A stretch of 64,000 bases of DNA from Rubrobacter tropicus (lineage in GTDB: Bacteria > Actinomycetota > Rubrobacteria > Rubrobacterales > Rubrobacteraceae), in the NCBI RefSeq assembly GCF_011492945.1, contig NZ_CP045119.1, forward strand, positions 1,302,001 to 1,366,000, in the 5' to 3' direction. Shown here piece by piece: positions 17,464 through 26,237 of this stretch (its first letter is position 1; each line of letters opens with the position of its first letter). The position numbers and the translations under genes were made by a program. The notes beneath the pieces were generated by a model. The model saw only the letters and a list, made by a program, of their open reading frames with translations. It did not search any database and was not told where the DNA came from.

Positions 17464-19613
17464 ATGCTTCTGGAATCCTTAAACCCGACGCAACTAGACG
17501 CCGTAGAGAGCACAGAGGGTCCGCTACTGATCCTGGCCGGCGCCGGCAGCGGGAAGACCCGCGTGCTCACCCACCGCGTCGCCTACCTCATCGACCAGGG
17601 GCTGGCCGCGCCCGAGGAGATCCTCGCCATAACCTTCACCAACAAGGCGGCCCGCGAGATGAAGGAGCGCGTGGCCCTCCTCGTGGGACCGGATTCGAGG
17701 AAGATGTGGGTCTCGACTTTCCACGCCTTCTGCGCCCGCATCCTCAGGGTCCACGCCGAGAAACTCGGCTACAAGCGCGAGTTCACCATCTACGACGGCG
17801 CGGACCAGGTCCGCCTCGTAAAACGGTGCATCGTCGAACTCGGCAAGGACCCCAAAAGGTTCAACCCGCGCTCCTTCCAGGCCCAGATAAGCTCCGCCAA
17901 GAACGTCCTGATGTCGCCCGACGACTTTCTCCGCAACACCGAAGGCTACATCGCCGAGAACGTCGCCGAGGTCTACGACCTCTACCAGCGCCGCCTCTAC
18001 GAGAACAACGCGATGGACTTCGACGACCTCATCATGCAGACCGTCGCCCTGCTCGAACTCTTCCCCGAGGTCCGCGACCGCTACCAGACCCGCTTCAAGT
18101 ACGTCCACGTAGACGAGTATCAGGACACAAACCACGCCCAGTACCGCCTCGTCAACACCCTCGCAGCAAAACATCGTAACTTATGTGTCGTTGGCGATGA
18201 CGATCAGTCAGTGTACAGCTGGCGCGGAGCGGATATTCGGAACATCCTCGACTTCGAGCGGGACTATCCCGAGGCGAAGGTGGTGAAGCTGGAGCAGAAC
18301 TACCGTTCCACGCAGACCATTTTGGACGCGGCGAACGCGGTTGTGGCGAACAACGCCTCGCGCAAGGCCAAAGAGCTCTGGACGGCAGGGGGCGAGGGGG
18401 AGCGCATTCGGGTGTTCGCGGCCACGGACGAGTACGCGGAGGCGCGGTTCGTCGTGGCGGAGATCGAGAAGCTGACGGGGCGGGGGGCTTCGCCGCGGGA
18501 CATCGCGGCGTTCTACAGGACCAACGCCCAGAGCCGGGCCTTGGAGGACGTGCTCGTGCGGGAGGGGGTTCCGTACCAGATCGTCGGCGGGGTCCGCTTC
18601 TACGAGCGGGCCGAGATCAAGGACGCCATGGCCTACCTCGCCGTCGTCTCCAACCCCGCGGACTCGGTAGGGCTGGAACGGATAATAAACGTCCCGAAAC
18701 GGGGCCTCGGCAACACTTCCGTGGCGAAGCTCCAGGACCACGCCCGCCGCAACGAGATCTCCCTGTACGAGACGTTGGCCGAAGCCTCTGCTGCGGGTCT
18801 GGCCGGAAAGGCGGCGAAGGCGTGCGCGTCCTTACGGGGGCTGTTCGAGGGCTGGCGGGTCGCGGCGCGGGAGGTGCCGCCGGCCGAGCTTATCGGGGCG
18901 GTCCTGGACGAGTCCGGGTACCGGGGGAGCTCAAGGCCGAGAACACTATCGAGTCCGAGTCCAGGCTGGAGAACCTCGAAGAGCTAATAAACGCGGCCCG
19001 CGAGTACGAGCGGGTCGAGCCCGAGCCCACGCTCGACGGCTTTTTGCAGGAGCAGGCGCTCTACACCCAGCAGGACGCCCTCACCTCTGAGGGGGGGAGC
19101 GTTACGCTGATGACGCTGCACAACGCGAAGGGGCTGGAGTACGACCACGTGTTCGTGGTCGGGATGGAGGAGGGGACGTTCCCGCACGCGCGTTCCCTGG
19201 ACGAGCAGAACCTGGAGGAGGAGCGCAGGCTCGCTTACGTCGGCATCACGCGGGCCAAGAAGACGCTCACGCTCACGCACGCCAAGCTCAGGAGCAACTG
19301 GGGCGAGCGGGAGTACAGGATGCCTTCCCGTTTCCTGTCGGAGATCCCGGACGAGTACAAGTCCGGCGCGGTGCCGACCGGGTCGGCCGCGGGACGCGGC
19401 GGCTGGGGGGTGGCCTCGTTCGGGCGGAGCGGCGGGGGAGGGTTCCAGAAGGCCGCGTCCGCCGGGGTCGACTACAGCGCCGGGGAGACCGTCAGGCACG
19501 CCAAGTTCGGGGTCGGGCAGGTGGTCGAGGCTGGCGGTGGGAAGGTCGTCGTCAGGTTCGGGGCGGAGGAGAAGACCTTTATCCCCGAGATGGCCCCGTT
19601 GAGCAAGGTGTGA
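17464..19613 (+). CDS. pcrA: ATP-dependent DNA helicase PcrA/UvrD, broken by a frameshift
   Basis: Helicase motifs run in order: motif I AGAGSGKTR (residues 25-33), Ia TFTNKAAREMKER, II VDEYQDTN, III GDDDQSVYSWRGAD, IV EQNYRST, then in a second frame V TLMTLHNAKGLEYDHVFVVGMEEG and VI ERRLAYVGITRAKK. The frames join at the G5 run 18923-18927: the first frame ends at 18987, the second is read from about 18930. Adding one G restores a single protein of about 716 residues, normal for PcrA. The unwinding enzyme serves repair and replication fork rescue. A sequencing error is more likely than a real loss of this core gene. Confidence 0.92.
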
Positions 19614-19652
19614 TCCCGGCCCCATAACAGATAGCTTGACAGGAGAGTCGCG

Positions 19653-21274
19653 ATGCCTCACGTCTACGTTACAGGACACAAGAACCCGGACACCGACACC
19701 ATAGCGTCGGCCATCGGGTACGCGGAGTTCAAGAACCTCGTCGACCCCGAAAACGAGTACGCGCCGGCCCGGCTGGGCGACGTCAACCCGCAGACCGAGT
19801 GGGCTTTAGAGAAGAGCGGGGCGAGATCCCCGAAGAAGATCCGGCACATCATGCTCCGCGTGAAGGACGTTATGGCCCGCGACGTGGCCATCGCCCACAA
19901 GTACGATCCGCTTCGCAACGTGGGACTTACGATGGCCCAGCGCAACATAAGCCAGCTTCCCGTGGTGGACGATGACGGCTCGCTCGTCGGCATCATCACC
20001 GAGCGGAACCTGGCGCGCATGTACGTCAGGGAGTCGAGGGGGGCCTCCTCCTTCAAGGACAGCCCGGTGAGCGTGGGGCGATGGTCGAGGTGCTCGAAGG
20101 GGAGTTGCTCGCCGGGGAGGACCGCGAGAGCTCGGGGCAGCTGTGGGTGATCTCGATGGGCGTGGACTCGATGGGCAAATCGATGAAACAGGGCGACATA
20201 GTGGTCGTCGGGGACCGGCCCGAGGCCCAGAGGCGGGCGATAGAGCTCGGGGCGGGCGTCGTCGTGATCTCCAACGGGGTAAGGCCCGAGGACGAGGTAC
20301 TCGAGATGGCCGGGGAGCAGGGGACCACGGTGGTCCTCTCGCCGCTGGACTCCTACGTCACGAGCCGCCTCATACAGCTCTCCGTGCCGTGCTGGGAGGT
20401 GATGAGCGAGAACCCCCTGACGGTCCACCCGGACGACCTCCTGACCGAGATAACCGAGCAGGTGATGGAGGTCCACTACCGCGCGGCGGTCGTCGTCGAC
20501 GAGAACAAGGTGCCGATCGGCGTCGTCACCAGGACCGACCTCTTGAACCCGAAGCCCAGGCGCGTGTTGCTGGTCGACCACGCGGAGATCGGCCAGAGCG
20601 TCAAGGGCGTCGAGAAGGCCGACGTCGTGGAGATCCTGGACCACCACCACGTCGGCGACATAGAGACGACCTCCCCCATACTGGCCACCTTCGACCCCGT
20701 GGGCTCCACGGCGACCCTCATAGTCGAGCGCTTCAAGGCCGCCGGCCTGCGCCCCGAGGAATCAACCGCGAAGATGCTGCTGGCGGCCATCCTCTCCGAC
20801 ACCGTGATCCTCAACTCCCCGACAACCACCGACCGCGACCGCGAGGTCGTCAAGGTCCTGGAAGAGCTGCTGGACCTCGACGCGGAAGACTTCGGCCGGG
20901 AGATGTTCGAGGCTTCCTCGGACGTGTCGGACCTCGCGGCCGAGGAGATCGTCAACCGCGACGCCAAGGAGTACGGGACGAGCTCCGGCGACAAGGTGAG
21001 CGTCTCCCAGATAGAGACCGTCGGCACGGGCCTCCTCGAACGCAAGGACGATCTCCTCGAAGCCCTCGAAGGGCTCCGCGCCCAGAACAACTACGTGTTC
21101 TCCGCGCTGATGGTCACGGACATAACCGAGGGCGGTACGCAACTGCTCTGCGTCGGGAACTGCACCCCCGTCGAGAAGGCCTTCGACGCCCGGGCAAGAG
21201 AGGGCGCCATAGACCTGCCCGGCGTAATGAGCCGCAAAAAGCAGGTGGCGCCAGCGTTGCTGGCGATTTTGTAG
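19653..21274 (+). CDS. Family II inorganic pyrophosphatase with CBS and DRTGG domains, broken by a frameshift
   Basis: The N-terminal DHH segment GHKNPDTDTIASAIGYAEF supplies H9, D13 and D15 metal ligands. A CBS domain (about 68-130), a DRTGG region and a second CBS domain follow, then the DHH motif EILDHHHVGD and the C-terminal DHHA2 substrate domain. This is the nucleotide-regulated CBS-PPase class that hydrolyses pyrophosphate with Mn or Co. The reading frame changes at the G4 run 20075-20078; one extra G joins SVG to AMVEVLEGE and gives about 540 residues. As in pcrA, an under-called homopolymer is the likely cause. ATG 19653 follows GGAGAG. Confidence 0.9.
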
Positions 21275-21277
21275 GTA

Positions 21278-21420
21278 GGCTTCGGGCTACAGGTGTCAGG
21301 CATCAGCGGTTGGGGAGCGACCCCGCCCGAAAGCCGGCCCCAGGGATTCAAAGGACGCCCGGGTTGCCGTTACGGGCATCGAACCTTGCCCCTGAAACCT
21401 GTAACCTGAAGCCTGATACC
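21278..21420. repeat. Intergenic long palindrome B1
   Basis: Arms 21278-21300 and 21391-21413 are complementary at about 19 of 23 positions and consist of units of the type CAGGTTTCAGG and CCTGAAACCTG. The 90-base loop is unique sequence. It begins within four bases of the pyrophosphatase stop and precedes the gat genes. Confidence 0.7.
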
Positions 21421-21458
21421 TTACAAGACAGCGTTACGACTACAGCGAAAGGTTGCGG

Positions 21459-21740
21459 ATGATATCCGAGGAACAGGTGCGACACGTGGCGAGCCTGGCG
21501 CGGCTTGGTTTGACGGAGGAGGAGGTGAGGGAGATGGGGGGGCAGCTCGACGCTATCCTCGACAGCATCGAGAAGATTCGGGAGCTCGACCTCGCGGACA
21601 CCCCGCCGACGGCGAACCCCCTGAACCTCTCGAACGTCCTGCGCCCGGACGAGCCCCGGCCCGAGCTTCCCAAAGAAGAGGCCCTCGCCCCCGCGCCCGA
21701 CCCGGTCGACGACCTCTTCGCCGTTCCAAGGATCGACTGA
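21459..21740 (+). CDS. gatC: Aspartyl/glutamyl-tRNA amidotransferase subunit C
   Basis: The 93-residue protein has the GatC pattern: EEQVRHVASLARLGLTEEEV at the start, the helix QLDAILDSIEKIRELD, then the extended segment with NVLRPDEPRP that wraps the GatA subunit. ATG 21459 follows GAAAGG by seven bases; TTG 21453 is possible. Its stop overlaps the gatA ATG (TGATG). Confidence 0.94.
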   Translation: MISEEQVRHVASLARLGLTEEEVREMGGQLDAILDSIEKIRELDLADTPPTANPLNLSNVLRPDEPRPELPKEEALAPAPDPVDDLFAVPRID

Positions 21741-23188
21741 TGGCGGATCTTCTGAGCCTCACCGCCCACGAACTCTCCGGGAAGCTGGACGCCGGCGAGG
21801 TATCCGTCCGGGAGGCCGCCGAGGCGGCCAACAGGCGCGTCGAGGAGGTGGACGGCGACCTCAACTCCTTCGTCACGACGACGCCCGAGCTGGCGCTGGA
21901 GCGGGCCGGCAGGGTGGACGGGCTGCTTCGGAACGGCGGCGTGAGGCCGTGGGAGGGCGTGCCGATCGCCGTAAAGGACGTCCTCTCCACGCGCGGGGTC
22001 AGGACGACGTGCGGGTCGAAGATCCTGGAAGAGTTCACGCCACTCTACGACGCCTCGGCGCTCAAAAACTTCGGCGATGCCCCGGTGATGGTCGGAAAGG
22101 CGAACATGGACGAGTTCGCCATGGGCTCCTCGACGGAGAACTCCGCCTACGGCCCGACGAAGAACCCGTGGGACCTGAACCGGGTCCCTGGCGGTTCTTC
22201 CGGCGGCTCGGCGGCGGCCGTGGCCGCGGGCGAGGGATGGTGGGCTCTCGGGACGGATACCGGCGGGTCCGTGCGGCAGCCGGCGGCGCTGTGCGGCATC
22301 GTGGGATTGAAACCAACCTACGGGCGGGTCTCCCGCTATGGCCTGATCTCCTTCGGCTCATCCCTCGATTGCATAGGCCCGATGACCCGCGACGTCAGGG
22401 ACTCCGCGCTGCTCCTGCAGGCCATAGCAGGCCACGATCCCCGCGACTCCACGAGCGCCAACGTCGAGGTCCCCGACTACCTGGCGGGGCTTGACGCCGG
22501 CGTCGAAGGCCTGCGGGTCGGCGTCGTAACGGAGCTCATGGACGAGCGCATCGACGCCGGCGTGCGCGAGGTGGTGAGCAAGGTCGCCGCGGGGCTCGAG
22601 GCCGCCGGGGCCGAGGTTGGGGAGGTGAGCCTGCCACACGCCTACTACGCGCTTGAGGCCTACTACATCATCGCGCCCGCCGAGGTCTCGTCCAACCTGG
22701 CCCGCTTCGACGGGGTCAGGTACGGCCTCAGGGTGCAGGCGGACGGCGTCCACGAGATGTACCGCAAGACGAGGGAGGCCGGTTTCGGGGCGGAGGCGAA
22801 GCGGCGAATAATGCTGGGCACCTACGCCCTCTCCTCCGGCTACTACGACGCCTACTACGCCCAGGCCCAGAAGGTGAGGACGAAGATAGTCGAGGACTTC
22901 CGCGACGCGTACGCCCGCTACGACGTCCTCGTCTCCCCGACCTCGCCGTCTGTGGCGTTCGAGATCGGGGCCAAGACCGACGACCCGCTCGCGATGTACC
23001 TCCAGGACATCTGCGCCGTCCCGGCGAGCCTCGCCGGCGTACCCGCCATAAGCATCCCCGGCGGCCTCGCCGACGGCCTCCCCGTCGGCGTGCAGCTCAT
23101 GGGCGACCACTTCACCGAGCCGATGCTCCTCCGCGCCGCCCGCGCCGCCGAACAGGCGGCCGGCTTCGAGTTCGCGCCGAGGCCGTAG
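21740..23188 (+). CDS. gatA: Aspartyl/glutamyl-tRNA amidotransferase subunit A
   Basis: The 482-residue amidase-signature protein releases ammonia from glutamine for tRNA amidation. The catalytic triad is visible: Lys in PIAVKDVLSTRG, the cis-Ser and nucleophile Ser in PGGSSGGSAAAVAAGEGWWALGTDTGGSVRQPAA. Length is normal. It is translationally coupled to gatC by overlapping start and stop. A gap of about 180 bases with an extended -10 separates it from gatB. Confidence 0.97.
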   Translation: MADLLSLTAHELSGKLDAGEVSVREAAEAANRRVEEVDGDLNSFVTTTPELALERAGRVDGLLRNGGVRPWEGVPIAVKDVLSTRGVRTTCGSKILEEFTPLYDASALKNFGDAPVMVGKANMDEFAMGSSTENSAYGPTKNPWDLNRVPGGSSGGSAAAVAAGEGWWALGTDTGGSVRQPAALCGIVGLKPTYGRVSRYGLISFGSSLDCIGPMTRDVRDSALLLQAIAGHDPRDSTSANVEVPDYLAGLDAGVEGLRVGVVTELMDERIDAGVREVVSKVAAGLEAAGAEVGEVSLPHAYYALEAYYIIAPAEVSSNLARFDGVRYGLRVQADGVHEMYRKTREAGFGAEAKRRIMLGTYALSSGYYDAYYAQAQKVRTKIVEDFRDAYARYDVLVSPTSPSVAFEIGAKTDDPLAMYLQDICAVPASLAGVPAISIPGGLADGLPVGVQLMGDHFTEPMLLRAARAAEQAAGFEFAPRP

Positions 23189-23322
23189 CCGGTGTCCCTG
23201 GGCGCGGAAGACCACCTGGAGGTGGAGAAGGCGGCGGCCGCCGGCAACGAGCACGTCGCCGGTGGGGTCTACGGGGGGCGGTAGGAGCGGGTTCGCGGAG
23301 GCATCTGGTGCCCGGTACCCGG

Positions 23323-23331
23323 TGCTAGAAT
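23323..23331 (+). promoter_or_regulatory. Extended -10 promoter upstream of gatB
   Basis: TGCTAGAAT (TG-N-TAGAAT) lies 38 bases before the preferred gatB start. It would allow gatB transcription separately from gatC-gatA. Confidence 0.45.
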
Positions 23332-23368
23332 TGTGCGATCAGGCAACGCGCGGTGGAGGGTTAACGTT

Positions 23369-24826
23369 TTGCAGACACAGCAGAGACGGACTTACCAGGC
23401 GGTCATAGGGCTCGAGTTCCACGTCCACCTGGCGACGAGGACGAAGATGTTCTGCGGTTGCCGGGTGACGTACGGCGAGCCGCCCAACACACACACCTGT
23501 CCCGTCTGCCTCGGGCACCCTGGCGCCCTGCCGGTCGCGAACGAGAGGGCCATAGAGCTCGGGGTGATGGCCGGGCTCGCGCTGAATTGCGACGTTTCGG
23601 AGCGGGCCGTCTTCGCGCGCAAGAACTACTTCTACCCCGACTTGCCGAAGGGGTACCAGATCAGCCAGTTCGACGAGCCGATCTGCCTGGGCGGGCATCT
23701 GGACGTGCCGTTCGGCGACGAGACGATCAGGGTCGGCATCACGCGCCTGCACCTCGAAGAGGACGCGGCGAAGAACGTCCACGTCGGCACCTCGGGCCGG
23801 ATGCACGGCTCGGTCGGCTCGCTGGTCGACTTCAACCGCGGCGGCACGCCGCTCATGGAGATCGTCACCGAGCCGGACATCCCTTCCCCCGAAGCGGCCC
23901 GCGCCACGGCCAACCACCTCAAGGATATCCTGCGGGCGATAGGCGTCTCGGAGGCGGACATGGAGAAGGGCCAACTCCGGTGCGACGCCAACGTCTCGAT
24001 CCGCAACCCGGACGGCTCCTTCGGCACCAAGACCGAGCTCAAGAACATGAACTCCTTCCGGTTCGTCGAGAAGGGCATAGCCGCGGAGCTCCAGCGGCAG
24101 GAGGAGATCCTGGCCGGCGGGGGCCGCGTGGAGCAGACGACCCTCCACTACGACCCCGAGACCGACGAGGTCCACGAGCTGCGCAGCAAGGAGTTCGCCC
24201 ACGACTACCGCTACTTCCCCGAGCCGGACCTGTTGCCGCTGGAGCTCTCGGCTTCCTACGTCGGGGAGATAGGGGAGAGGATGCCCGAGTTGCCCGACGC
24301 GATGCGCGCCCGGTTCGTCGAGCGGTACGGCCTCTCTCCGTACGAAGCGGGCGTCATGGTCTCGGACAGGGAACTCGCCGCGTTCTACGAAGAGGTCGCC
24401 TCCGAGGCCGACCCCAAGCAGGCCTCCAATTGGATCTCGGGAGATTTCAGGGCTCTTCTCAACGAGTCGGGGACGGGCGTCTCCGACTCGAAGGTGACGC
24501 CTGGGCACATGGTAGAGCTGATCGGGCTGGTGGGCAGCGGCAAGGTCTCCCGCTCCGCCGCGAGGACCGTGCTCGACGTGGTCTTCAAGACGGGTGAACG
24601 CCCCTCCGAGGTCGTGGAGCGCGAGGGGCTCGGTTCCGTGGAGGCGGACGAGCTCGACGGGGTGGTGGATGGCGTGATCTCCTCCAACCCAGACGAGGCC
24701 GAGCGCGTCCGAAACGGGGACAAGAAGGTGGTCGGCTTCCTTATGGGCCAGGTCATGAAAGCAACCCGGGGCAACGCCGACGGGGGACGCGCCCGCGAGC
24801 TCCTCCTCCGGAAACTGGGCTCCTGA
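23369..24826 (+). CDS. gatB: Aspartyl/glutamyl-tRNA amidotransferase subunit B
   Basis: The 485-residue protein has the GatB kinase-like catalytic domain (YQAVIGLEFHVHLATRTKMFC, the cysteines at CGC and CPVC for zinc, the motif LHLEEDAAKNVH) and the C-terminal YqeY-type tRNA-binding domain ending with GFLMGQVMKATRGNADGG. With GatA and GatC it turns Glu-tRNA(Gln) or Asp-tRNA(Asn) into the amidated forms. TTG 23369 is preferred because GGAGGG at 23354 precedes it; GTG 23333 would lie on top of the predicted promoter. Confidence 0.96.
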   Translation: MQTQQRRTYQAVIGLEFHVHLATRTKMFCGCRVTYGEPPNTHTCPVCLGHPGALPVANERAIELGVMAGLALNCDVSERAVFARKNYFYPDLPKGYQISQFDEPICLGGHLDVPFGDETIRVGITRLHLEEDAAKNVHVGTSGRMHGSVGSLVDFNRGGTPLMEIVTEPDIPSPEAARATANHLKDILRAIGVSEADMEKGQLRCDANVSIRNPDGSFGTKTELKNMNSFRFVEKGIAAELQRQEEILAGGGRVEQTTLHYDPETDEVHELRSKEFAHDYRYFPEPDLLPLELSASYVGEIGERMPELPDAMRARFVERYGLSPYEAGVMVSDRELAAFYEEVASEADPKQASNWISGDFRALLNESGTGVSDSKVTPGHMVELIGLVGSGKVSRSAARTVLDVVFKTGERPSEVVEREGLGSVEADELDGVVDGVISSNPDEAERVRNGDKKVVGFLMGQVMKATRGNADGGRARELLLRKLGS

Positions 24827-24833
24827 TCACCCC

Positions 24834-26054
24834 TTGACGCCCCCGGCGCCCGCCGTCGGTATACCGTTCTTCGAACCCTCCGGCCACCCCGACGCCGTCC
24901 TCGCCGCAGGGGCCGAGCCCGTCCCCCTTCGCCTGCCGAAGGCCAGGCCGGCCGGAGGCGTCGCCCTCGCGCGGGAGTGGGTGGCCGACGCCGCGGAGAT
25001 CTCCTGCGCCGACACCGACCTCCAGGCCCTGCTCCTCGCCCCGGCCGACCCGGAGGAGATCTTCGGTATGCTCCTCGCCGCCGCCAGGCTCGGCCTGCCG
25101 ACGGTCTGCGCCGCCCCGCCCGGCGCCCCTCTCTCGGCCACCCTGACGGCGCTCGGGTTCGTGCCTTTGTCGGGGGACGCTGCGGACGCGGTGGCGGGGA
25201 TCTCGCGCGGCGGAGGGCCGCGTCCCGGCGAACTGCTGGACAATTTCTCGCTCGCGAACGCGCTGCGGGCGGGCGTGGCGGCCGGCGGCGGGCCGGGACT
25301 CCTCGTCCACCTCTCCGCCCTAGCCCGGGAGGCCGGCGTCGCGGGGTTCTCGCAGATGGCCCGCGTGCTCGCGCCGGAGACCCCTTCCACGGACCCAGGA
25401 TGGGTCGCTGAGCACGGGGTCCCCACCCTCCTCACCTCGCTCGGCGATGCGCTGCACGACGTTCCGACGGTCTCGGGAAGGCTGAAAGAAGGCCTGCCGC
25501 CGGCCGCGCCGGTCCCGGGCGGTAAACACCGCTTCGCCTTCGTTCGGGCGAGGGCTTCCGGGGCCGAGGCCGTCTGCCGGGCCCCCGACGGGGTCTCGGA
25601 GGTGGCCGGCGGGTGTCGCGTCTTCGTCGGTGAGGGGGCCGCCGTTCGCGCGGTGCGTGGGGGAGGGGTGGGTGCCGACGACTTGCTCGTCGTGCTCGGG
25701 TGCGGGCCGCGCGGGGGGCCGGGGCTTCTCGGGTTGGACGATCTGGGGGCGGCGCTCGGGGAGGCGGGCTTGGGTACGCCGGTGGTCACCGACGGCCTCG
25801 CACCGGAGGGCGTCGCGGGGGTTTGGGCCTCGCTCTTCTCGCCCGAGGCGGCGGCGGGGGGCGTGATCGGGAGGTTGCGCGACGGGGACCGGCTGCGGCT
25901 GGACCTCGACGGCGGGAGCATCCGCACCGACGTCGGGGCGGACGAGTTCCGGTCGAGGGAGCCGTTGGAGATACCCCTTTGCGCCGGCGGCGGCTACGCG
26001 GCCCGCTACGTCCGCCAGGCGCTGCCCGCCCTGGAGGGGGCCGGTTTCGGGTAG
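24834..26054 (+). CDS. Shortened IlvD/Edd dehydratase-family homologue
   Basis: The 406-residue product resembles dihydroxy-acid/6-phosphogluconate dehydratases in its second half: NFSLANALRAGVAAGGGPGLLVHLSALAREAGV, GCGPRGGPGLL, PVVTDGLAPEGVAG and SPEAAAGGVIGRLRDGDRLRLDLDGG align in order with IlvD landmarks. It is about 150 residues shorter than IlvD and lacks the N-terminal cysteine motifs that bind the iron-sulphur cluster, so dehydratase activity is doubtful. TTG 24834 starts seven bases after gatB, suggesting co-transcription. It may be a non-catalytic paralogue or a decaying gene; the long uninterrupted frame with normal codon bias favours a maintained protein. Confidence 0.7.
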   Translation: MTPPAPAVGIPFFEPSGHPDAVLAAGAEPVPLRLPKARPAGGVALAREWVADAAEISCADTDLQALLLAPADPEEIFGMLLAAARLGLPTVCAAPPGAPLSATLTALGFVPLSGDAADAVAGISRGGGPRPGELLDNFSLANALRAGVAAGGGPGLLVHLSALAREAGVAGFSQMARVLAPETPSTDPGWVAEHGVPTLLTSLGDALHDVPTVSGRLKEGLPPAAPVPGGKHRFAFVRARASGAEAVCRAPDGVSEVAGGCRVFVGEGAAVRAVRGGGVGADDLLVVLGCGPRGGPGLLGLDDLGAALGEAGLGTPVVTDGLAPEGVAGVWASLFSPEAAAGGVIGRLRDGDRLRLDLDGGSIRTDVGADEFRSREPLEIPLCAGGGYAARYVRQALPALEGAGFG

Positions 26055-26237
26055 TCTCGGTAAGGGCGGTGCGTAAGGGTTTCTCGCGCGCTTCGCGAAA
26101 CGCCTGGGCTGATCCGGGCCTGTGTGTACCTACGTACAAAGCCGAGAACGAGGATGTGTTGTATTCGTCGGGGTTGCGGAATACGGGCCGGCGCGCCTTT
26201 CGGAAGCCGGCCAGGGACATTGAGATGAGGATCATAG

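Noticed and set aside
18923-18927. Programmed ribosomal frameshift in pcrA
   Set aside because: No slippery heptamer, no downstream pseudoknot candidate, and several other genes in the window show the same type of single-base loss.
23192-23284. 30-codon GTG frame after gatA
   Set aside because: No ribosome site, no domain, Ala/Gly-rich composition and no neighbour overlap; too weak to call.
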